A DNA stretch of 33,802 nt from Bacteroidota bacterium (lineage in GTDB: Bacteria; Bacteroidota; Bacteroidia; Chitinophagales; Chitinophagaceae), in contig BJGL01000019.1 of assembly GCA_014190475.1 (NCBI GenBank), positions 1 through 33,802 on the forward strand. The letters are read 5' to 3'. Numbering within the stretch: the stretch's first letter is position 1; each line of letters starts with the position of its first letter. A program made the translations under genes and the position numbers. The notes under the pieces were generated by a model. That model was not told where the DNA came from. It saw only the letters and a program-made list of their open reading frames with translations, and did not search any database. Below are positions 18,901-27,331 of this stretch, piece by piece.

Positions 18901-20220
18901 ATGAATATGAATTTCTTTATAAGAAACCTCTTTATTGTGACTGCTTTATCATCGCTGATGATAAGCTGCAAAAAAGATTTTGCTAACCCTAATGATGCTA
19001 CACTTGAACAAACTCTGTCCAACCCAGTTGGGCTTACAGGCGTTGCAGTGGGAGTTCAGAAACAGTACAGTAATGGAAGAGCTGGTTCTTTGTATAATTT
19101 AGTTTGTGCAAATGGATTTTCAAGTTTCGAGCTTAGCAATCGTAATACAGGTAACGTCGATGAAACCAATCTTTTTAATGGGGGCACTGCCGTTGATGGA
19201 AATAATGCTGTAGTGGGAAATCTTTGGGCAAGTAGTTGTAAGGTGATTTTTGATGCGGATAATGTAATACGTAACGCTGCCAAACTAGGTGATAAAGGGT
19301 ATGCTTCTGGACTAATTGGGTATGCCACCATTTTCAAAGCGCTTGCATTGGGTAATCTTTCTGCTTTTTGGGAAAAAATACCCGATACTATTGCTATAGG
19401 TAATAAGGCTGGCTTTATTGATCGTATCGCAGGTTACAATAAAGCGGTTGCAGTTATTGATGCAGCACTAGGCGTAATTGCTACTAACCCAATAAGTAGC
19501 ACTGTTGCCAGCAATATTCCTGGTGGTATTGAAATTCCTAACACACTACAAGCACTGAAAGCGCGTTATGCTTTATTTGCTGGAAATTATTCTCTGGCAC
19601 TTACTTCTGCTAACGCAGTGAATCTTACAGTGAAAAGTGAAATGCGATTTGATGCTGTAACCCCCAATCCAATATTTAATGTCTCTACCGCTACCAATAA
19701 CGTGTTCCAGGTTCGTGATAGTACATTTGGCTTGCCTGTGGGATTGCGTCCCGTTTCTACTGATAGACGAATAGCTTTTTACATGTCAATTAATACGGCT
19801 GCTGCTCCACGTTGGCGTATCAATGGTTTTGGGGCTGCCTTAACTACACCTTGGCCAATCTTCTTGCCCAGTGAGGTAACACTTATCAAGGCTGAGTGTT
19901 TGGCAAGATCTGGAGCAGCAAATTTGTCTGCTGCAGTAATAGAGCTGAATCGTGTCTTGACAAAGACGCCTGCTAGTGATCCCTTTGGTATTGGAGCCGA
20001 TCTTCCTGCCTATAGTGGTACCGTTGATCTGGCAAGTGTGTTGACTGAAATTTATCGCAATCGTTGTATCGAGCTTTATATGCAGGGTTGGAAAATGGAA
20101 GATCTCAGACGCTTTGGCCGTAGTAACGTTGCCAACGTTGAGAAGAATCGGAATTTTTATCCTTATCCATTCCGTGAAAGAGATAATAATTCCAATACTC
20201 CCCCTGATCCCCAGTTTTAA
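18901..20220 (+). CDS. SusD/RagB family nutrient uptake outer membrane lipoprotein
   Basis: 439 aa; lipobox-like SSLMISCKKDF; immediately downstream of SusC (18 bp); C-terminal EIYRNRCIELYMQGWKMEDLRRFGR typical of SusD. Confidence 0.92.
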   Translation: MNMNFFIRNLFIVTALSSLMISCKKDFANPNDATLEQTLSNPVGLTGVAVGVQKQYSNGRAGSLYNLVCANGFSSFELSNRNTGNVDETNLFNGGTAVDGNNAVVGNLWASSCKVIFDADNVIRNAAKLGDKGYASGLIGYATIFKALALGNLSAFWEKIPDTIAIGNKAGFIDRIAGYNKAVAVIDAALGVIATNPISSTVASNIPGGIEIPNTLQALKARYALFAGNYSLALTSANAVNLTVKSEMRFDAVTPNPIFNVSTATNNVFQVRDSTFGLPVGLRPVSTDRRIAFYMSINTAAAPRWRINGFGAALTTPWPIFLPSEVTLIKAECLARSGAANLSAAVIELNRVLTKTPASDPFGIGADLPAYSGTVDLASVLTEIYRNRCIELYMQGWKMEDLRRFGRSNVANVEKNRNFYPYPFRERDNNSNTPPDPQF

Positions 20221-20251
20221 TTTATTTTCTCTGCTCCTCAAAAAGTGGGTG

Positions 20252-20295
20252 ATAGGGCTGTTCAGTTTTTTAACTTGACAGCCCTATTTTAATTT
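20252..20295 (+). terminator. Intrinsic terminator after the SusCD operon
   Basis: Inverted repeat atagggctgt...acagccctat (20252-20261 / 20278-20287) followed by a T-rich tract (ttttaatttt). Confidence 0.75.
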
Positions 20296-20317
20296 TATTA
20301 TTATAAAGCCAATTATT

Positions 20318-21052
20318 ATGAGGTGGGTGAGTAGAGTGAATTTGATTGTACTTCTTTTTTTGTGCCTTTGGCTAGGGAAAGTTGGTGCTCAGCAAAACTT
20401 AATTGGTACTTGGAATATTTTCAATTTAAAGTATGCACATAATAATAAATTCAGTTTTTTTGGAGAAGCGCAACTTCGTTCGCTTAAATTTTATTCCAAC
20501 TATCACTACTACGAGTACAAGGGTGGCTTTAATTTCAAGCCTGGGAATAGTTATCAATTAACACTTGGTCTTGGATCTTATCAGACCTATCGCGAAGGGG
20601 GAAATTTTCTTAAGCCAAAAAACAATAACGAGTTTAGGCTATGGCCGCAGCTTGTACTTTTTCAGTCACTTTTTGATTTGAAAATTGAGCAGCGTTACCG
20701 TATGGAGATGCGATGGACCAGCACGGGTTATAGAAATCGTTTCCGTTATCGAGTAGGGGCTTCCTACCCATTTCGTATTAGTAATAATGCGTCTAAGGAT
20801 TTTCAAGCAAGTTTTAGCAATGAGCTTTTCTTTACAAATAATGAACCTTATTTTGAACGAAATCGTTTTCAGGTGGGGCTAAGCTATAAAGTAACAAACG
20901 CAACCACGCTTCAAATAGGATATCTGCATCAATTTGATTACCGTATTAACGATGAAATTGGAAGAGATTTTATGGTGCTTGGTTATTTTATCGAATTATC
21001 TAAAAAGGGGAAAAAGGTTCCCAATTCGGAAAGTGTCTTTAAAGAAAACTAG
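20318..21052 (+). CDS. DUF2490 domain-containing outer membrane beta-barrel protein
   Basis: 244 aa; signal peptide; QQNLIGTWNIFNLKYAHNNKFSFFGEAQLRS ... EQRYRMEMRW ... RFRYRVG pattern typical of DUF2490. Confidence 0.75.
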   Translation: MRWVSRVNLIVLLFLCLWLGKVGAQQNLIGTWNIFNLKYAHNNKFSFFGEAQLRSLKFYSNYHYYEYKGGFNFKPGNSYQLTLGLGSYQTYREGGNFLKPKNNNEFRLWPQLVLFQSLFDLKIEQRYRMEMRWTSTGYRNRFRYRVGASYPFRISNNASKDFQASFSNELFFTNNEPYFERNRFQVGLSYKVTNATTLQIGYLHQFDYRINDEIGRDFMVLGYFIELSKKGKKVPNSESVFKEN

Positions 21053-21062
21053 AATAGTCTTT

Positions 21063-21494
21063 TCACTTATTTTCTGGCCAATCGGCAATTCGGTTGCTGA
21101 ATTCACTCTTTTGATAAATAGTGCAGCTGTTCGTTCTGCCGAATAACTTATATCGTATTTTGGCGGTGAAAGAGTATAGGCTGTCTAAGATCTTTCGCGG
21201 GAATAATTTTAGAATATGATATAAAATTGAATAGCCGTGTAATTCTCTCAGAATATTTAATACGGCAGTTGATTTAATAAAGTATTTGTCACCTTCAACT
21301 AGGATTATTGATTTCCAATTAGCACTGGCTCCTCCCATTTTATTTAGTAGCTGTTTGCCATAATTGGATTGTAGTGACGCAAATTTGAAAATTTCTTTAG
21401 TATCTCTTTTTATGATGAATTGTACTGCCTTGTTACAGAGAATACACTCGCCGTCAAAAAGTATTATTTTAAATTCAGTAGTGGGCACAGTCAC
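21063..21494 (-). CDS. Thiol-disulfide oxidoreductase DCC family protein (DUF393)
   Basis: 143 aa; ILFDGECILCNKAVQFIIKRD (DxxCxxC) and FKFASLQS. Confidence 0.88.
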   Translation of the reverse strand: MTVPTTEFKIILFDGECILCNKAVQFIIKRDTKEIFKFASLQSNYGKQLLNKMGGASANWKSIILVEGDKYFIKSTAVLNILRELHGYSILYHILKLFPRKILDSLYSFTAKIRYKLFGRTNSCTIYQKSEFSNRIADWPENK

Positions 21495-22660
21495 TTAATA
21501 CGTATTACTCTTACTTCAACCGTTTCGATTTTATTTGCACGTTTATACAGGAGTGTAATCTTTCTTTTAGCATGATTTAACTCAGCCTTATAGTCATCAA
21601 GGCTGCCCGCAATAACTTTATTGATAGCTAGTATTTGATCGCCTACCTCAATTCCTGCTAAGGCCGCGGGTGAGGACGGCGCTACAAAGCCAACTTCTAT
21701 ATGGTTATTTATCAAATATAGTTCCATGCCGGTATATGAGTAATCAAAGGGTTCGTAATAATACCGATTAGGACGAATATGAATTTCTTTGTTGGGGTAA
21801 TTAAGCACTATATTGAAACGGCGTAACAAATCATTACCAATTAAGCCGCTCCAAATCGGGAAATTGGTAGCATTGTAGGGATCTTCAAAAAGAGTAATTG
21901 GTATTTTTTTGAAACGGTAAGGACCTATTCGAAATTTAGGCAAAACGGTTAGTCGTAAATCAATCTGTCCACCAATACCTTCCCCCGAGGTGGTCCAATA
22001 ATTTCGGGTTGAATCAAGTACACCTGATTTTGCCAGGTATCGGTTTGAAAAAAGTAAGTTGAGCCCAGCTCCAATGTCTAGCATCATAGTGGTCGAATCC
22101 GCTTTCATGTCTTTGATATGTACTCGGTAGGCCGGTAGTTTATTTATTTGTGGCTGGAGTAGGTGGCCGTTGCGAGGGTATACAAATGGACCTGGTGTAT
22201 ACCAGTTCATTTGTTGTTTTTCATAGTCCACTTGTACAATAAAACGGCTTAATAGCGCATACCCAATTACTCCATCTATTCTAATTCCATAAATTGATGT
22301 CAAAACAGTGTAGTCGTTTACGTAGAAATTGAGTGAATCCGCATGGAGTTGACCAATTTTTAAGCTTTTGTTTTGTAACATAGGCACCTCGCGTATCCCT
22401 CCAACGCCCCGAATGAGCTGGCCTGTGTAAGCGGCTTGTAAACCAAGGTATTTAACTGTTGACGAGTCTAGCGAAATTCCGCTACTCCCTGTGTCAAAGA
22501 TAAATTGTAGTGTATCGGAAAAGGGGGGCAGTTGTGCTTGGATAACAATAACACCCCCTGTTACTTGTAGAAATGAGATAGTGCTAACTAAACGACTTTG
22601 TGACCCTCCAACTATTGTCATGAGAACAAGATTGACAAGCAGTAATAGCCTCTTGTACAT
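21491..22660 (-). CDS. Secreted aspartyl protease-family protein with C-terminal PDZ domain
   Basis: 389 aa; signal peptide; FDTGSSGISLDS and MLDIGAGLNLLFS retropepsin-like motifs; PDZ-like SSPAALAGIEVGDQILAINKV. Overlaps the DCC gene by 4 nt. Confidence 0.85.
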   Translation of the reverse strand: MYKRLLLLVNLVLMTIVGGSQSRLVSTISFLQVTGGVIVIQAQLPPFSDTLQFIFDTGSSGISLDSSTVKYLGLQAAYTGQLIRGVGGIREVPMLQNKSLKIGQLHADSLNFYVNDYTVLTSIYGIRIDGVIGYALLSRFIVQVDYEKQQMNWYTPGPFVYPRNGHLLQPQINKLPAYRVHIKDMKADSTTMMLDIGAGLNLLFSNRYLAKSGVLDSTRNYWTTSGEGIGGQIDLRLTVLPKFRIGPYRFKKIPITLFEDPYNATNFPIWSGLIGNDLLRRFNIVLNYPNKEIHIRPNRYYYEPFDYSYTGMELYLINNHIEVGFVAPSSPAALAGIEVGDQILAINKVIAGSLDDYKAELNHAKRKITLLYKRANKIETVEVRVIRIK

Positions 22661-22675
22661 GAAAATAGTTTTGTG

Positions 22676-24904
22676 CTAATTTTTTATTGCTCGAATTTTC
22701 TCAGGTGTGATTGGTAAGTCTTTTACCCTTTTTCCAGTTGCATTATATACCGCGTTGGCAATTGCCGCTGCCAATCCTATAAATGCAATCTCACCCAGTC
22801 CTTTTGCTCCAATCGGATTAATGATGGGGTCTGGTTTATTGACAAACCAAACTGTTGTCTTTGGGATATCTGGATGTAAGGGTACTTGATAGCCTGCAAA
22901 GCTGGCGTTTGTGATAGCGCCGGTTTGATGATCAAATTTTAATTCTTCCAATAGGGCCATTCCAACTCCTCCCACCACTCCGCCCAGCATTTGACTTCTT
23001 GCTGTGTTCTCACTAATAATTTTTCCTGCATCGGCTGTAGTTACTACCTCAGCTATTTTTACTTTAAACGTTTTTGGATTCACAAGCACTTTTACAAAGT
23101 GTGACGAAAATGAGTTTGTGGCATGCTTTAGTTCCATGGCACTGGTGCCTTGCGAATCTTGTGTAATTTCCAAAAAAGGTTTATTAGCTAGTTTCAATAA
23201 ATCAGCATTGGAAATGAATAACTCCTTATTGAGGGTGGAGCTCACACCACCATTTTGAACCAATAGCGTGCTTGCCTCCATGTTTTTAAAAGCAGGGGCG
23301 TACTCAACCGCTAGTGTACACAATGATTTTTTTAGTGTCTCACAAGCCAGGTACACGGCCGTTCCAAGTGTAGAGGTGGTGGTGGATCCTCCTTGTGTGG
23401 GTCCGGGAGGTAGTTCAGAGTCTCCTAGCTTAAATGAAATTTTATTTAGTGGCATCACTAAATTTTCAGCAGCAATTTTAGTCATGGCTGTGGTGGTGCC
23501 GGGTCCCATGTCACTGACTGCACTTTGCAAGACTAAATTTCCATCTGCATTAAGTATAGCACGCACGGATGCTTGTGATCGGCCTGCACCGAATACTCCA
23601 TTAGCCATACCATAACCTACGAGCCACCCATTTTCTTGTAAACTGCCCGGTTTTTGTGCACGATTATTCCAATTGATTAATTCTCGTCCTTTATCATAGC
23701 ATTCTTTGAGATAGTTAGAAGACCAGGGCAATTTGGATTCTGGATTTTTTTCAGCAAAGTTTTTTATTCGAAGTTCAACGGGGTCCATGTTGAGCGTGTA
23801 GGATAACTCGTCAATACTGCTTTCTAATGCAAAACAGCCGGTGGCTTCTCCAGGCCCTCGCATCCAGGTTGGTGTGCTAACATCTAGCGGAAGAATTCTG
23901 TAGTTGGTTTCTACATAGTCGCAGGCATATAAAAAGCGAGAGGCATTTACAATGCCCTCCCGAAATTCCTCATAGCGTGACGTATTACTTATTGCGTGGT
24001 GAACGATCCCAACAAATTTTCCTGATTGATCGGCACCAATTTTTAGTTGTTGCCAGGATTGTGGTCTATATCCTGTCAGATTGAACATCTGTGGCCTGGT
24101 GAGTACCACTTTTACCGGGCGATTAATTTTTTTGGCAGCGATACAAGCTGCAGGTACGTTGTGCCAGTTTCGAAGTGCATTTCCAAAAGCGCCGCCAACG
24201 TAGTTGACAATCACACGAACATTTTTATCCGGTATGTTAAATAAACGGGCTAAAGCACCTTGTGTGGCTTTAGGTCCTTGTGTTTTATCATATACCGTCA
24301 GCTTATCCTCCGATTCCCATACTGCAATGGTTGCTTGTGGCTCCATCGGGCTATGTACCTCAATGGGGATATTGAACTCTCCCTCTACTTTAACGGCTGC
24401 TTGCTCAAGATTAGTTGCGTTACCCCGGGTGTAAGTGCTAGGTGGTTTTGCTTTTGAAAGATCTTTTCTTATCAAGTTAAAATCTGTTTCAAAAGTTTCC
24501 TTTTGATAAGAGACTTTCAGAAGTAAACTAGCAGCATTTGCTTGCTCTATTGTTTCTGCAACAATTAAGGCAATGGGTTGTCCATAAAATCGAACTTGAT
24601 TATCATGCAGCACTTTCATACCCCACCATTGTTTGGGATTTCGTGTTCCATCCGGTAATTGCGTAGCATAACCTGGTATGCTGGGGCAATTCTTGTGGGA
24701 TATGATATCAATGACACCCTCCGATTTTAAAGCCACAGATTCATCTATCGATTGTATAGTGCCCTTAGCAATGGTGCTACATACAAATACGCCATAGGCA
24801 AGGTTGGGTACACGATGTTCTGCAGCATAGGTGGCCTTACCTGTTACTTTATCTAAAGCGTCTGCCCGGGGGCCTTCATTTACTGGCGGTAATTCTTTTT
24901 TCAT
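22676..24904 (-). CDS. Xanthine dehydrogenase-family molybdopterin-binding subunit
   Basis: 742 aa; PRADALDKVTGKATYAAE, YVGGAFGNA, TWMRGPGEA, QGGSTTTSTLGTAVY and GAKGLGEIAFIGLAAAIANAV (catalytic Glu region). Confidence 0.92.
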   Translation of the reverse strand: MKKELPPVNEGPRADALDKVTGKATYAAEHRVPNLAYGVFVCSTIAKGTIQSIDESVALKSEGVIDIISHKNCPSIPGYATQLPDGTRNPKQWWGMKVLHDNQVRFYGQPIALIVAETIEQANAASLLLKVSYQKETFETDFNLIRKDLSKAKPPSTYTRGNATNLEQAAVKVEGEFNIPIEVHSPMEPQATIAVWESEDKLTVYDKTQGPKATQGALARLFNIPDKNVRVIVNYVGGAFGNALRNWHNVPAACIAAKKINRPVKVVLTRPQMFNLTGYRPQSWQQLKIGADQSGKFVGIVHHAISNTSRYEEFREGIVNASRFLYACDYVETNYRILPLDVSTPTWMRGPGEATGCFALESSIDELSYTLNMDPVELRIKNFAEKNPESKLPWSSNYLKECYDKGRELINWNNRAQKPGSLQENGWLVGYGMANGVFGAGRSQASVRAILNADGNLVLQSAVSDMGPGTTTAMTKIAAENLVMPLNKISFKLGDSELPPGPTQGGSTTTSTLGTAVYLACETLKKSLCTLAVEYAPAFKNMEASTLLVQNGGVSSTLNKELFISNADLLKLANKPFLEITQDSQGTSAMELKHATNSFSSHFVKVLVNPKTFKVKIAEVVTTADAGKIISENTARSQMLGGVVGGVGMALLEELKFDHQTGAITNASFAGYQVPLHPDIPKTTVWFVNKPDPIINPIGAKGLGEIAFIGLAAAIANAVYNATGKRVKDLPITPEKIRAIKN

Positions 24905-24920
24905 TTAATTACTTCTTGCG

Positions 24921-25526
24921 TTAAACTGGTTTACCACTTGCTTTTACCTGGCTAATGGCGTCCACAATATTTTGATAAGCACCACATCTACATATATTTC
25001 CTGCCATGTATCGTTGAATTTCTTCTCTGCTGCCTGCTCTGCCATCCCGAATGCAGGCAATACCTGACATGATTTGTCCAGGTGTGCAGTAGCCGCATTG
25101 CATAGCATCACATTTAATAAAAGCTTCTTGCATCGGATGCAAATCCTCTCCTTTAGCTACTCCCTCGATAGTGACAATGCTATTGCTTTTGTTATGGATG
25201 GCCAAGGTTTGACAACTATTCATTCTTTTTCCATTGATATGAATAATGCAGGCTCCACAATGACCCATTCCACATCCTTTTTTAGTACCGGTATATCCGA
25301 GCTGCTCTCGTAAAAAGTCAAGTAGCGTAATACGAATATCCACTTCGGCAGCAATTTCTTTTCCGTTGATCAGTAATTTGATTCGCTCTTTTGGGGCAGG
25401 GCCCGGCGTGATTAAATCTATGGGTACCGCATGAACTAGAGCGGAGGGAATTGCATAAAGCGCTGCTGTAAAACTTGCTTTACGTATAAAGTCCCTTCTT
25501 CCGTTGTTGTAACAATTTTTTTGCAT
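24921..25526 (-). CDS. Xanthine dehydrogenase-family (2Fe-2S)-binding subunit with Tat-type signal
   Basis: 201 aa; RRDFIRKASFTAALYAIPSALVHA Tat-like leader; CGMGHCGAC, CGYCTPGQIMSG and CRCGAY 2Fe-2S motifs. Confidence 0.92.
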   Translation of the reverse strand: MQKNCYNNGRRDFIRKASFTAALYAIPSALVHAVPIDLITPGPAPKERIKLLINGKEIAAEVDIRITLLDFLREQLGYTGTKKGCGMGHCGACIIHINGKRMNSCQTLAIHNKSNSIVTIEGVAKGEDLHPMQEAFIKCDAMQCGYCTPGQIMSGIACIRDGRAGSREEIQRYMAGNICRCGAYQNIVDAISQVKASGKPV

Positions 25527-25643
25527 GATGATGATTGAAATGAAATTAATTAAAAAACTGCTCTCTATTTTTCCAAACTTCTTAGCAGTACAGCACAGAC
25601 AAAAATGTTCAAATGGTGGATCAACAGTGGACTAAAATCCAAC

Positions 25644-25683
25644 AAAAAAAGCGTAATCAACAGATAAACAGTTAATTACGCTT
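25644..25683 (-). terminator. Intrinsic terminator downstream of tRNA-Ser
   Basis: On the minus strand, AAGCGTAAT...ATTACGCTT perfect 9-bp arms (25675-25683 / 25649-25657) followed by TTTTTTT. Confidence 0.85.
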
Positions 25684-25691
25684 CATTTTAG

Positions 25692-25779
25692 CGGAGACTG
25701 AGGGATTCGAACCCTCGATACCCTTTAGGGGTATACACACTTTCCAGGCGTGCTCCTTCAACCACTCGGACAAGTCTCC
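25692..25779 (-). tRNA. tRNA-Ser (anticodon GGA)
   Basis: Minus strand GGAGACTTGTCCGAGTGGTTGAAGGAGCACGCCTGGAAAGTGTGTATACCCCTAAAGGGTATCGAGGGTTCGAATCCCTCAGTCTCCG. Acceptor GGAGACT/AGTCTCC, long variable arm ATACCCctaaaGGGTAT, anticodon loop CTGGAAA. Confidence 0.95.
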
Positions 25780-25788
25780 AAAGGGGTG

Positions 25789-25796
25789 CAAAAATA
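25789..25796 (-). promoter_or_regulatory. Candidate Bacteroidota -7 promoter element (TATTTTTG) for tRNA-Ser
   Basis: TATTTTTG on the minus strand matches TAnnTTTG and lies 9 nt before the tRNA 5' end. No strong -33 TTTG seen. Confidence 0.4.
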
Positions 25797-25811
25797 GGGA
25801 AAAATAGAGGC

Positions 25812-26273
25812 TTACCAGTTGCCGGATTGGTCCTTATTCACCCGTTCAAAATCAGTTTCAGAAAGTTCATGGCTGATCCAGTCTGGATCATAAGATACGA
25901 ACCAGGAAATCCAAAGACTTCGGCTAATACGCATCAACCAGGGCTGTAGTAGTATTAGTAAAACGGCATTACTGCCCAACCACCAAAAAAATCGATTGTC
26001 TTCTGTTGAGAAACCAATCAATACCCACCAGGCTACTAGTGTAGATACCGTTAAGGCAACAGTTAGAGCATAACTAACGTAACCGGTTCCATAATAAAAA
26101 CCCACCTCAATTTCTGTAGGTTGGCCACATACTGTGCAGGTTGCATGCATCTCTAGATTACCCTTGAATGTAAAGCGTAAGGGGTTCTTGAATAAATCTC
26201 CTTCGCGGCAGCGGGGACATTTACACTGTAGTGAGGAGGACAAATACCTTTTTTGGGGGTTCGATTGGCTCAT
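25812..26273 (-). CDS. DUF983 domain-containing protein (zinc-ribbon plus TM segments)
   Basis: 153 aa; LQCKCPRCREGDLFKNP and CTVCGQPTEIEVGFYYGTGYVSYAL typical of DUF983. Confidence 0.88.
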   Translation of the reverse strand: MSQSNPQKRYLSSSLQCKCPRCREGDLFKNPLRFTFKGNLEMHATCTVCGQPTEIEVGFYYGTGYVSYALTVALTVSTLVAWWVLIGFSTEDNRFFWWLGSNAVLLILLQPWLMRISRSLWISWFVSYDPDWISHELSETDFERVNKDQSGNW

Positions 26274-26335
26274 AAAAATATCTTGATTAATCTAAATTTT
26301 AGCATGGCATACTTTCAGTAATTAATGATTGTATT

Positions 26336-27043
26336 TCATAAATCAAAACTTGCGTTTAGAAAAAGCTGATTACGTGAAATAGCGTGGGGGCTGACATTGT
26401 GACGACTCCACTGGTAGCCTAGACTGATTTCCTGTGGCCCCCACTTAACCTGAAGTCCGTTAAAGAGTCGGTTGTGATCGAATTGAATAAGCTTTTCACG
26501 TTGGCTGATAAAAAATTCATTGGTAAAATTATAGTTAAGTTTTGTATGTTGATTCAAGCTAAGTAAAGGGACAAGCCATGTATTTTGAATACGAAGCCTT
26601 GTCTGAAAAAAATAATTCGGCTGATTTACATTACTGAAGCGTAACTCATACCAAGCTCTGTTTCGGCTAATTAACTGCTTTATCGGGAAGGTTCTTTGAA
26701 TACCATAGGTAGAACGCAACTCCAAAAAATCTTTTATGTCACCTTGGGCGTTTAGGATATCCCGGTAGCCGTGATAGGAGAGGGGGCTTGCACAAAGTGT
26801 CCATTTGGAAGGAAGTTTGAAATAAATCCAAGGTCTGACAATGGTCAGCATGGATTCATCCAGTATATTTTTTTCGGATGTCCAGTAATTAGATTGTCTG
26901 CGATGATGTAATTCAAGACCCCATCCAAATTTAGGTTGTACCCAGTGATTAAGATTCAATCGAATCCAGCCCTCGTATCGATCTTGCGAATACCCCAGCC
27001 CGGAAAGTATCAGTAAGTATAATACTAGTCCGAACTTTTGCAT
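26336..27043 (-). CDS. DUF2490-like outer membrane protein
   Basis: 235 aa; signal peptide; EGWIRLNLNHWVQPKFGWGLELHHRRQSNYW ... IPLKQ-type WYELRFSNV. Start codon overlaps the rhodanese stop (TGATG). Confidence 0.7.
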   Translation of the reverse strand: MQKFGLVLYLLILSGLGYSQDRYEGWIRLNLNHWVQPKFGWGLELHHRRQSNYWTSEKNILDESMLTIVRPWIYFKLPSKWTLCASPLSYHGYRDILNAQGDIKDFLELRSTYGIQRTFPIKQLISRNRAWYELRFSNVNQPNYFFQTRLRIQNTWLVPLLSLNQHTKLNYNFTNEFFISQREKLIQFDHNRLFNGLQVKWGPQEISLGYQWSRHNVSPHAISRNQLFLNASFDL

Positions 27044-27321
27044 CAGGCTAATTTAAGCATATCATCCAGGCCGCCCCCGTTATAAAGGTTTTCAAAACCT
27101 TGTTGTTGCAAAAACTGCAAGGCCATACCGCTTCTGTTTCCGCTACGGCAATACAAGACTATAGGTCCTTCGAATGCTTCAAATTCACTGAGTCGCTGGG
27201 GTAATTCTTCTAAAGGAATATTGATGGCGCCAGGATATTGTCCTGTTTCAACTTCCCATGTGCTTCTCACATCAACGATAGTTGTATCAGCTTGCTTTAC
27301 GATTTCTTTTAATGTTGCCAT
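27043..27321 (-). CDS. Single-domain rhodanese-like protein
   Basis: 92 aa; TTIVDVRSTWEVETGQYPGAINIPLEEL and active-site loop LYCRSGNRS. Confidence 0.9.
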   Translation of the reverse strand: MATLKEIVKQADTTIVDVRSTWEVETGQYPGAINIPLEELPQRLSEFEAFEGPIVLYCRSGNRSGMALQFLQQQGFENLYNGGGLDDMLKLA

Positions 27322-27331
27322 AATGGTTAGT

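Noticed and set aside
25600-25800. Possible mobile-element integration at tRNA-Ser
   Set aside because: No integrase, no direct repeat of the tRNA 3' end and no accessory cargo nearby.
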